Origin: Candidatus Gastranaerophilales bacterium
GTDB lineage: Bacteria; Cyanobacteriota; Vampirovibrionia; Gastranaerophilales; Gastranaerophilaceae
Reading direction: 5' to 3'
DNA: 47,702 bases
NCBI GenBank assembly: GCA_910588555.1
Contig: CAJUPC010000016.1
Location: 1 to 47,702, forward strand
The position numbers were made by a program, and so were the translations under genes. Below, piece by piece: positions 30,298-37,834 of this stretch; within the stretch, counting starts at the first letter, position 1, and each line of letters opens with the position of its first letter. Under the pieces are notes generated by a model that saw only the letters and a program-made list of their open reading frames with translations, was not told the DNA's origin and did no database searches.

Positions 30298-31206
30298 ATG
30301 GATAAGAATGAACTTTTAAGACTATATAATATGGATTTGGATGAACTTTTAAAAATTTCATCACAGTATATAAAAAACGATGTGGAATTTTGTTCGCTGA
30401 TTAATGCACGTAACGGAAAATGTTCACAGAACTGCAAGTACTGCGCTCAAAGCTCCCACTATTGCACAAACATCGAAACTTATCCGCTTGTTGAAGTCGA
30501 AGAAGTTAAAAAAACTGCACTTGAAGCAAAAGCAAACAAAGCTTCAAGATTTGCAATCGTAACCTCAGGAAAAACTCCTGATGAGGGCAGAGATTTTCAA
30601 ATCGAACTTGATATGATTAAAGAAATCAACAAAATTGAAGGTCTGCAATCCTGTGCTTCAATAGGAATTTTAACCGAAGAACAGGCAAAACAATTAGCTG
30701 AAGCAGGTTTGAAAAGATTTCACCACAACATCAACACCTCAAAATCATATTATCCTGAAGTTTGCACTACTCACACATGGGATGACAGATTAAACACCTG
30801 CAAACTCGTTAAAAAATACGGTATGGAACTTTGCTGCGGTGTAATTCTTGGAATGGGAGAAAGTGTTGAACAACGCGTTCAAATGGCAATGCAGCTTGCA
30901 GAAATTCAGCCTGCTTCAATCCCTATCAATATTTTAATGCCTATACCCGAAACTCCGTTTGAAAACTATCTTGATAAAATTGATGAAGAAAATATTTTGA
31001 GAACTCTTGCAATCTTTAAAATTGCAAACCCGCAGGCAGTGCTTCGTTTTTGCGGCGGAAGAATGAGATTGTCGGAAGAAAATCAGAAAAAAGCTCTACA
31101 GACTTGTGTAGAAGGTATTTTAATCGGCAACTATCTTACAACAGTCGGCAAAGCCCCAGAAGAAGACATAAAAACAGTTGCTGAGTTAGGTAAAAATATC
31201 AAATAA
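30298..31206 (+). CDS. bioB: Biotin synthase
   Basis: Radical SAM enzyme that inserts sulfur into dethiobiotin. The 302 residues include the CSQNCKYCAQSSHY cluster motif (about 42-55; CxxxCxxC), TSGKTPDEGRDF, HHNINTSKSYYPEVCTTHTWDDRL, CCGVILGMGES, PINILMPIPETPFEN and FCGGRMRLSE. It is shorter than the E. coli enzyme but complete in motifs. GGAGGAAACGT gives a strong ribosome site. No other bio biosynthesis gene is in the window; a BioY transporter is at 13290. Confidence 0.95.
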   Translation: MDKNELLRLYNMDLDELLKISSQYIKNDVEFCSLINARNGKCSQNCKYCAQSSHYCTNIETYPLVEVEEVKKTALEAKANKASRFAIVTSGKTPDEGRDFQIELDMIKEINKIEGLQSCASIGILTEEQAKQLAEAGLKRFHHNINTSKSYYPEVCTTHTWDDRLNTCKLVKKYGMELCCGVILGMGESVEQRVQMAMQLAEIQPASIPINILMPIPETPFENYLDKIDEENILRTLAIFKIANPQAVLRFCGGRMRLSEENQKKALQTCVEGILIGNYLTTVGKAPEEDIKTVAELGKNIK

Positions 31207-31207
31207 A

Positions 31208-31236
31208 ACTCATCCCCTCACCCTAATAGGGTGAGG
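31208..31236. repeat. Palindromic hairpin after bioB
   Basis: CCTCACCCTA/TAGGGTGAGG perfect palindrome with no T run. Same CCCTCACCCT family as 21208, 28150 and 33187. Confidence 0.6.
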
Positions 31237-31246
31237 AAACAATGTT

Positions 31247-32085
31247 TTACAACTTTATAGGATAGTCATCCGGAATTTTCCAGCCATTATGGCGGATAAG
31301 TTCTGTACAATACGCTCCGCCTTTGCCGCAACCATAAGAATTCTGATTTATCAAAACATCAATATACTCTTCATCATTATCGGGAACATCTATTTGTGCA
31401 CAATTTTTTGTAGTATCCCAATGACGATTTTCCCAAAATAAATAAGGTTCCCAACCTTTGTTGTAATTATTCAAAAAAGGAGCTTCACAATATTCAGTTT
31501 TTGATGTAACATTTGGTCCCCACATAAACAAGAAAGAATTTTTACCTGTTTTATTTCGTTCATTAAACATATCTTGAGCATAAGGGTAAAAACTACCGTG
31601 AATAAAATCTGCATTAGTTGGATTTAAAGCAGTACTATTATCAACCGCAGAAATAGTTAGTGCTGTACCGTCAGAAAAATATATTCTTCCTGAATAATTG
31701 CCTGTTTTTTCAAACCGTGCGCCATTGAGATATTTTGAATAATATTTGTTATAATATTCTTCAATATCTCCATTTATTGCCCATTCTTTTTTGTCGCCGT
31801 TTTCGATTTCTGAAAGTTTTACAGCCTGTTGCATGAGAGAATAGAATTTTTGCAGTTTAGTTTCTATTACCAATTTTTTATAATGCGAAACTAAACTCGG
31901 CATAGTCAATGCCGCAACCACGCCGATAATACCTAAAGTAATCAATACTTCTGCAAGTGTAAAACCTGGTTTCTTTATTAATGTACTGCTAAATAATTTA
32001 CAAGACCCTATCTGGTGGGTCAAGCAGCACGTTTGGCTTAGAGTGCCCCCCCCCCGAAGATATCGTTCATGATTATTTTTTTCAT
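31247..32085 (-). CDS. Prepilin-like protein with out-of-frame G10 tract
   Basis: The body begins KKPGFTLAEVLITLGIIG, cleavable after Gly, then a conserved ~60-residue helix and a globular domain with late Cys residues (GCGKGGAYC). The ATG at 32085 has GAAGGAG upstream and begins MKKIIMNDIF, followed by ten Gs. As read the frame ends in TAA a few codons after the tract. With 8 or 11 Gs it would go through TLSQTCCLTHQIGSC... into the prepilin. Between tract and signal there are about 30 residues, longer than in the gene at 7136. Same architecture and same +1/-1 offset as that gene. Confidence 0.8.
32046..32055. repeat. Homopolymer C10/G10 tract in second prepilin gene
   Basis: Ten Cs on the plus strand. 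The coding-strand flank after the tract (CACTCTAAGC) is nearly the same as that at 7830 (CAATCTAAGC), so these two sites share their local sequence. Confidence 0.95.
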
Positions 32086-32122
32086 TTCCAACTCCTTCAT
32101 TACATTACTTTATTATTATAAA

Positions 32123-33181
32123 CTATTTTCTATATTTTTCAAGTATCTCATCTGAATTGTCACCGCTGAATTTCATAAGAATTTCGTCTAACAAAACATA
32201 AGCAATTCTAGCTTCTGTAACCACTGCACAAGCTTCTACGGCACAGGTGTCAGAGCGTTCAAAATGCGCTTCACATTCTTCCATTGATGACAAATCAACA
32301 GTTTTTAACGGTTTTCTTAATGTGGGTATCGGCTTCATAACAGCAGTCACGACAAGAGGTTCGCCGTTAGTCATTCCGCCCTCTATTCCGCCTGCATTGT
32401 TTGTTTTTCTCACAACTTTACCGTCTTCACGAAACATTTCATCATGAAATTCGCTTCCAAACATCTTATAGCCGTGATTGTTTCCGATAGAAACCGACTT
32501 AACGGCAGGAACACTCATTACTGCCTGCGCAATTTTGCCATCTAACATTCTGTCCCAATGGACGTAAGAACCCAATCCTACAGGAAGATTTTCATAAACG
32601 ACTTTAAACTTTCCGCCGAGTGTGTCGCCTACCTCTTTTGCTCTGTCAATTTCAGCATGAAATTCTTCTTCTGTCCTGCCTTGACCGATTTGAATAATTT
32701 CAGAATAGCATTTAATACCGAATTGATTTAAAATTTGTTTTGCAACAGCTCCGACTGCCACTTCTATTGCGGTTTTACGCGCACTGGAGCGTTCAAGAAT
32801 ATTACGCAAATCTTTAAAATTATATTTAATACTTCCCGCATAATCTGCATGTCCCGGGCGGCATTTTGTAAAAGATTTCTCACTATTTAAATCTTCCGTA
32901 TAAATGCTCATAATCTTTTGCCAGTTTTCGTAATCTTTGTTTTGGATTACAAGAGTCACAGGCGAGCCGAGTGTTTTGCCAAACCTGACACCTGATGTAA
33001 TTTCAACGGTATCACATTCAATCTGCATTCTTGCGCCGCGACCGTAACCCATTTGTCTGCGTTTAAGTTCTTCATTGATAAAGTCAGGGTTTATTTCAAA
33101 CCCTGACGGTAATCCTTCTATAATCGCGGTTAAGCATTTTCCATGGCTTTCGCCCGCTGTTAAAAATCTGAATTTGTTCAT
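32123..33181 (-). CDS. aroC: Chorismate synthase
   Basis: Last shikimate-pathway step, EPSP to chorismate, needing reduced FMN. The 352 residues show FLTAGESHGKCLTAIIEGLPSG at the N-terminus, RRQMGYGRGARMQIE, SVRPGHADYAGS-type CRPGHADYAG, SSARKTAIEVAVGAVAK, AGGIEGGMTNGEPLVV and MKPIPTLRKPL. The ATG at 33181 is preferred to one five codons upstream. The GAGGGG before it belongs to a CCCTCACCCT-type hairpin repeat (33187-33226), so a mobile-repeat sequence appears to supply the ribosome site. aroK-aroB lie separately at 40.2 kb. Confidence 0.95.
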   Translation of the reverse strand: MNKFRFLTAGESHGKCLTAIIEGLPSGFEINPDFINEELKRRQMGYGRGARMQIECDTVEITSGVRFGKTLGSPVTLVIQNKDYENWQKIMSIYTEDLNSEKSFTKCRPGHADYAGSIKYNFKDLRNILERSSARKTAIEVAVGAVAKQILNQFGIKCYSEIIQIGQGRTEEEFHAEIDRAKEVGDTLGGKFKVVYENLPVGLGSYVHWDRMLDGKIAQAVMSVPAVKSVSIGNNHGYKMFGSEFHDEMFREDGKVVRKTNNAGGIEGGMTNGEPLVVTAVMKPIPTLRKPLKTVDLSSMEECEAHFERSDTCAVEACAVVTEARIAYVLLDEILMKFSGDNSDEILEKYRK

Positions 33182-33233
33182 ACTGCTGCCCCTCACCCTA
33201 CCCTCTCCCCAAAGGGGCGAGGGGAATTTTTTG

Positions 33234-33704
33234 TTATTTTTTAGCGTATTTTAAGAATGTCTGAACTTTTGTCTGCATCATTTCTTCGGTAATTTTCCAA
33301 TTTCCGTCTACTTTTTTAACTATCATATAAGTTTTAAGTTTGTAATTTTCACCTGACGGCTGTCTTAATGAACTTACTTTGTAAGCACCGTTTCCTGCAG
33401 AAGCTACTGAAACATTTGTATAAGTGTTTTTGTATCCTCTGAGTTTTGCGCCTGCCTGACCGAGTTTCATCTGTTTGATATAAGTTGCAGTATCAGTATT
33501 AACGTCAACTAAAGTTCCGTCGGGCTTGATTACCTGTCTGATAATTTTTGCGTTCGGCGAATACATTGTTGCTACAGTCGGGCTGTAAGAATTAGCCGCA
33601 GAAACATAGCTGTTAAAGAATTTCAAAGCGTCCTGCGCATCATCTGCAAGTGCAGCCATACCTGTAACTATTAAAACCAATAAAGTTGATAATATTTTTT
33701 TCAT
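33234..33704 (-). CDS. Secreted NTF2/SnoaL-like protein
   Basis: A 156-residue protein with a signal peptide (KKILSTLLVLIVTGMAALA) and a single small domain: DALKFFNSYVSAANSYSPTVATMYSPNAKIIRQVIKPDGT at the start, YMIVKKVDGNWKITEEMM near the end. That is the usual pattern of NTF2-like folds, which often bind small ligands. Ligand unknown. AGAAAGGG precedes the ATG. It sits upstream of aroC on the same strand with about 50 bases between. Confidence 0.75.
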   Translation of the reverse strand: MKKILSTLLVLIVTGMAALADDAQDALKFFNSYVSAANSYSPTVATMYSPNAKIIRQVIKPDGTLVDVNTDTATYIKQMKLGQAGAKLRGYKNTYTNVSVASAGNGAYKVSSLRQPSGENYKLKTYMIVKKVDGNWKITEEMMQTKVQTFLKYAKK

Positions 33705-33810
33705 TTTTTGCCCTTTCTAAAAATCTTCTACATTTATATAACGATAAATGTAATATTTTTGTTCATATTATATCATATAAAAACTGATTGTCATTAAACA
33801 AAATATGTAG

Positions 33811-33816
33811 TATAAA
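33811..33816 (+). promoter_or_regulatory. -10 box of the xerD-type gene, leaderless layout
   Basis: TATAAA with six bases to the ATG at 33823 and no Shine-Dalgarno. Confidence 0.45.
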
Positions 33817-33822
33817 TTATTT

Positions 33823-34680
33823 ATGGATATACAAATTTTATCGGAATATCTTGATTTTCTTGAAATTGAAAAGGGTCTTTCGCAAAACACACTGGAAGCT
33901 TACAGAAGAGATTTAAGCAGTTTTTTCGATTGTTACTGCGACATTGAACTTGCTGAAGTTCAAAGGACACAAATAAATTCGTATATCAGAAACCTGCACG
34001 AACAAAAATATTCACCCACAAGTGTAATTCGAAAAATTGCGTCATTAAGAGGTTTCTTCAAATGGGCAAGTGCAAATGAAATTATTAACTCAAACCCTGC
34101 TCTTGCACTTGAGCAGCCAAAAGTACCGCAAAGACTTCCTAAAGTTATTTCAGTCAGCGAAATTGAAGATATTTTAAACAGAAATTTGACCAAACTCCAG
34201 CGGGTAATTATCGAACTTTTATACGGCTGCGGTTTAAGAGTGTCTGAACTTGCAAATCTCAAAATCACAGATTACGACTTAAAAAACAAATTCCTCGAAT
34301 GCACGGGAAAAGGCTCTAAAGACAGGATTGTACCGCTCGGCAAAAAAGCAGTTGAAGCAATTAAAAAATATCTGCCCGAACGCGAATTTTTAACACAAAA
34401 ATTTAACCTTAAAACCAAACAGCTTTTGATAAACGAAAAAGGCAAAAATGTAACGCGTCAGGAAATTTACACATTTATTCATGAACAGGGTAAAAAATTA
34501 CACAAAACAATCTCACCTCACACACTTCGTCACAGTTTTGCCACACACTTGCTTGAAAATGGTGCGGATTTAAGAGTTGTGCAGGAACTTTTAGGTCACA
34601 GTGATGTATCAACAACACAGTTATATACGCACATAAGTAAAAAACGCCTTAAGGAAGTTTATTTTTCTATAAACGGCTAA
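33823..34680 (+). CDS. xerD: Tyrosine recombinase, XerC/XerD type
   Basis: The 285-residue site-specific recombinase has an N-terminal SAM-like core-binding domain (LEIEKGLSQNTLEAYRRDLSSFF) and a catalytic domain with all six residues visible: Arg in YGCGLRVSELANL, Lys in GKGSKDRIVPL, HTLRHSFATHLLENG (His and Arg), LLGHSDVSTTQLYTH (His and Tyr nucleophile). This is the chromosome-dimer resolution type; XerC and XerD cannot be separated from one gene. I see no sign that it acts on the nearby homopolymer-tract genes. Confidence 0.9.
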   Translation: MDIQILSEYLDFLEIEKGLSQNTLEAYRRDLSSFFDCYCDIELAEVQRTQINSYIRNLHEQKYSPTSVIRKIASLRGFFKWASANEIINSNPALALEQPKVPQRLPKVISVSEIEDILNRNLTKLQRVIIELLYGCGLRVSELANLKITDYDLKNKFLECTGKGSKDRIVPLGKKAVEAIKKYLPEREFLTQKFNLKTKQLLINEKGKNVTRQEIYTFIHEQGKKLHKTISPHTLRHSFATHLLENGADLRVVQELLGHSDVSTTQLYTHISKKRLKEVYFSING

Positions 34681-34780
34681 ATTAATAAAAATGAGAATTA
34701 TTCCTACTTTACAAATATAATTTAGTATGTATGATAGTTTTGTAGAAAAAAATTTTTATTAAGAAGAAAGGTGGCAGTAA

Positions 34781-35320
34781 ATGGCTAAATTTGTATGTAC
34801 TGTATGCGGCTGGTCAACAGAAGCGGATAAAGCTCCCGAAAGATGTCCTCTTTGCGGAGCAACAACTTTTAATGAAGTTACAGAAGGCGTTAAAACATAC
34901 GCTTGTGAACATAACGTAGGCGACGGCAAAGTTGAAGATAACGAAGTTATGGAAGGTTTGAGAGCAAACTTTGCAGGCGAATGCACAGAAGTAGGTATGT
35001 ATCTTGCAATGTCAAGAGTTGCTGAAAGAGAAGGATATCCGGAAGTTGCAGAAGCTTATAAAAGATATGCGTTTGAAGAAGCTGAACACGCTGCAAAATT
35101 TGCAGAATTGTTAGGCGAAGTTGTAACAAATTCAACTAAGAAAAACCTTGAATTAAGAGCAGAAGCAGAACATGGTGCATGCGCAGGCAAATTAGCTATT
35201 GCAAAACGTGCTAAAGAATTGGGTTATGACGCAATTCATGATACAGTTCACGAAATGGCTAAAGACGAAGCTCGTCACGGCAAAGGTTTTGACGGTCTTT
35301 TGAAAAGATATTTTTCATAA
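34781..35320 (+). CDS. Rubrerythrin with N-terminal rubredoxin domain (reverse rubrerythrin type)
   Basis: A 179-residue non-heme iron peroxidase that protects anaerobes from H2O2. The rubredoxin-like zinc/iron site is at the N-terminus (CTVCGW...CPLCGA, residues about 5-30), ahead of the ferritin-like domain with EDNEVMEGLRANFAGECTEVGMYLAMS, RYAFEEAEHAAKFAELLGE, EAEHGACAGK and HEMAKDEARHGKGF (E-x-x-H di-iron ligands). This is the reverse of classical rubrerythrin, where rubredoxin is C-terminal. Ribosome site AAAGGTGG. A strong terminator follows. Confidence 0.92.
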   Translation: MAKFVCTVCGWSTEADKAPERCPLCGATTFNEVTEGVKTYACEHNVGDGKVEDNEVMEGLRANFAGECTEVGMYLAMSRVAEREGYPEVAEAYKRYAFEEAEHAAKFAELLGEVVTNSTKKNLELRAEAEHGACAGKLAIAKRAKELGYDAIHDTVHEMAKDEARHGKGFDGLLKRYFS

Positions 35321-35340
35321 AACATACAAAACAATTAACT

Positions 35341-35372
35341 AAAAAAGACTTCTCAATAGAGAAGTCTTTTTT
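35341..35372 (+). terminator. Terminator of rubrerythrin gene
   Basis: Near-perfect stem AAAAAAGACTTCTC / GAGAAGTCTTTTTT with a four-base loop. Confidence 0.9.
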
Positions 35373-35435
35373 ATACACTTGAATTATTTCAAAACATGGG
35401 TTATAATAGAAAAATAGAAAAACGGAGGTATTTAT

Positions 35436-36340
35436 ATGTCAAGATTTAAGCATAGTGCTGTGATTGCCCCCCCCCCCCGACACTATCGGTTTAAACTTTT
35501 TTAGGGCATTTACTTTAGCAGAAACTTTAATCACTTTAGCAATCATTGGTGTGGTTGCGGCTGTTGTGTTGCCTAGTTTAATGACCAATATTAACGACAA
35601 GGTTAACGCAGAAAAAATCAGAAGTGCGAAGTACAAATTTACTAAAGCGACGGACCACATGAAATCTCTTGGACTTATTGGTCCTTATTCAAGCACCGAC
35701 GCGTTTGTAGATGAATTACAAAAGATTTAAGAGCTTGCTGGCCGACTGATACTGTTAAACTTGAAGACGGGAAAGAATGGGAAATCTCTAAAACTAAAAC
35801 AGGTAAAGAATTAAAAATGAAGTCTTCGGATACGGAAGATTATACTAGTATAATGTTGGAATTATTACGGCTAACGGTACAGCGATGATTTTAAGTTACA
35901 ACAAGAAATGTGAAGCATTAGACCCGATGAAAACTTATGGGTGGTCTACTAGTAACGGCAAACCTGAAAGTAACGCGACAGCAGAGTGCGAGGCAGAAAA
36001 AGGAAGGCTTGGTATACGATACTGTTACTATGAAAGCGATTATTGGGCAGGGGCTGTAAAACAATGTGGTGGTGTACAAAATATGCCAACAAAGGCAGAC
36101 CTACAAAAATTTGCAAGTTTACTTTATGATAAACCTATAACATTAGACTGGACACAAAATCTAACTTACAACGGCAAAGCCTCTGAGTTGGGTCTTCCGG
36201 AACCGTACTTCTATTTGTGGGCTGGTAATGAAAACAACCGCGAACGCGCGTACAACAGGCGCTTCAATTTTACGTACACAGACTGGAACCATTGCATCCG
36301 TAACCAATCCGAGCGTTTTGGCTTGTGCATAGTGGAGTAA
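35436..36340 (+). pseudogene. Broken prepilin paralogue with C12 tract
   Basis: Paralogue of the gene at 1-1025. ACGGAGG and ATG at 35436 (MSRFKHSAVIA) lead into twelve Cs (35467-35478), which puts the ATG frame into a stop (TAA) soon after. The prepilin helix AFTLAETLITLAIIGVV lies in another frame (Ala, not Gly, before the cleavage site). After GPYSSTDAFVDELQK a 34-base deletion relative to the paralogue (around 35727) and a one-base deletion (around 35850) break the frame again. A larger in-frame segment (FEINGHN...TPMSK in the paralogue) is also missing. The last part, DYWAGAVKQCGG to FGLCIVE, is intact but in a third frame. It could be a dead copy or a silent donor of C-terminal sequence. 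Confidence 0.8.
35467..35478. repeat. Homopolymer C12 tract in third prepilin gene
   Basis: Twelve Cs on the coding strand. Flanks GATTG and GACA equal those of the tract at 7830, but relative to the gene the tract is inverted (C-run on the coding strand here, G-run there). Confidence 0.95.
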
Positions 36341-36352
36341 GCATTTAATAAA

Positions 36353-36374
36353 AGGTCGAGAAATTTCTCGACCT
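36353..36374. terminator. Shared terminator between broken prepilin and miaB
   Basis: A 22-base perfect palindrome, AGGTCGAGAAA and its complement, lies between the two convergent genes, with modest T-rich flanks on each side. Confidence 0.7.
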
Positions 36375-36379
36375 GTTTA

Positions 36380-37717
36380 TTATTTAATTATTTCACCTTT
36401 AAGATACCAGGTTTTTGCACCGGAAATTTTTACGTTTACAAATTCTCCCGTTAAGTCCTTGTCGCAGGGTATATGAACCGTTTTGAAATTTCTCGTTTTG
36501 CCTGTGTTAATCATTTTACCCTTGTGTTCATAGAAGTTTTCAATCAACACTTCCATTTCACGTCCGACGTATTTTAAATTGGATTTCAAACAGTTTTCCT
36601 GAACTTTTAAATTCAAACGCTGAAATCTTTCATCTTTTACATCTTCGGGTATAAATTTATCAACCCATTTTGCCGCAACGGTTTTTTCACGCGGAGAATA
36701 TGCCGCAACATTTGAGTAATCAAGTTCAAATTCGTCAATCGCAGTCAAAGTTTCAACAAATTCTTCTTCTGTTTCACCCGGGAAACCCGCAATAAAGTCA
36801 CTTGTAATGGTTACATCAGGCACCATTTTTCTGACTTTTTCCACAATTTTTGCATAAGTTTCTCTGTCATAACGCCTGTTCATGGCTTTCAAAACTCTTG
36901 AACTTCCCGACTGCATAGGGATATGGAAGTATTCGCAAACCTTATCGAGTTCAACCGCAGTTTGAATAAGTTCATCCGTAATATCTGTCGGATATGAAGT
37001 TACAAAACGTATTCTGAATTTGCCTTCGATTGCGTTGATATCTCTTAACAAGTCTGCTAAATGATAACTTTTATCTTTAAAATCGTTTCCATAACTGTCA
37101 ACATTTTGACCGAGCAGTGTAATTTCTTTAAAGCCGTCAGCCAGCGCATCTTTAACCTCTTTTATAATAACTTCGGGAAGTCTTGAACGCTCTCTTCCTC
37201 TTGTATAAGGAACAATACAGTATGTGCAGAAGTTGTTGCAGCCTTCAGTAATGTTTATCCATGCATTTGTTGATTTAACACGGTTAATCGGATAGCCTTT
37301 TTCGTTTGATGAAGGAAGATTTGTTTCTTCGCACTCGCAAACTCTTTCGCCAGCTTCAATTCTTTTTATCACATCAGGAAGCGAATAAATTTTATGAGTT
37401 CCCAAAACAAAATCAACATAAGGCGCACGTGAAAATACTTTTCTTGCTTTTTGCTGTGCAACACAGCCTGTTATCCCGATTAATAAATCAGGTTTACAAT
37501 CTTTTTTCCACTTGCCCCAAACACCAAGCTGGCTGAATGCTTTATCTTCTGACAACTGTCTTATTGAACAGGTGTTAACCATTAACAAGTCAGCTTCTTC
37601 CTGAACTTTTGTTTCTTCATAACCAAAATGAGATAACATACCGAGCATTCTTTCGGTATCAGATTTGTTCATCTGACATCCCATAGTCTCTATATATACT
37701 TTTTTCTTTTTCAACAT
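36380..37717 (-). CDS. miaB: tRNA-2-methylthio-N6-dimethylallyladenosine synthase
   Basis: Radical SAM methylthiotransferase that modifies A37 of tRNAs reading U-starting codons. The 445 residues show the N-terminal UPF0004 domain with three cluster Cys (ETMGCQMNKSD, NTCSIR, ITGCVAQ), the radical SAM motif GCNNFCTYCIVPYTRGRERSR (about 157-177), GQNVDSYG, FHIPMQSGSSRVLKAMNR, DFIAGFPGETEEEF and a C-terminal TRAM domain. Length and motif order fit MiaB rather than RimO or MtaB. Confidence 0.95.
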   Translation of the reverse strand: MLKKKKVYIETMGCQMNKSDTERMLGMLSHFGYEETKVQEEADLLMVNTCSIRQLSEDKAFSQLGVWGKWKKDCKPDLLIGITGCVAQQKARKVFSRAPYVDFVLGTHKIYSLPDVIKRIEAGERVCECEETNLPSSNEKGYPINRVKSTNAWINITEGCNNFCTYCIVPYTRGRERSRLPEVIIKEVKDALADGFKEITLLGQNVDSYGNDFKDKSYHLADLLRDINAIEGKFRIRFVTSYPTDITDELIQTAVELDKVCEYFHIPMQSGSSRVLKAMNRRYDRETYAKIVEKVRKMVPDVTITSDFIAGFPGETEEEFVETLTAIDEFELDYSNVAAYSPREKTVAAKWVDKFIPEDVKDERFQRLNLKVQENCLKSNLKYVGREMEVLIENFYEHKGKMINTGKTRNFKTVHIPCDKDLTGEFVNVKISGAKTWYLKGEIIK

Positions 37718-37834
37718 AGCTCACAGCTCCTTTAGTTGCGCATAAAAAAATTATAATACAAAAATACTTAATATCTTGACTTGACATTAAATATTATAAT
37801 ATACTGTTGAAACAACAGGATAAGGGGTTAGTGT

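Noticed and set aside
33823..34680. Tyrosine recombinase as a possible invertase for the homopolymer-tract sites
   Set aside because: Sequence is standard XerC/XerD, leaderless housekeeping layout; no inverted target sites tie it to the tracts.
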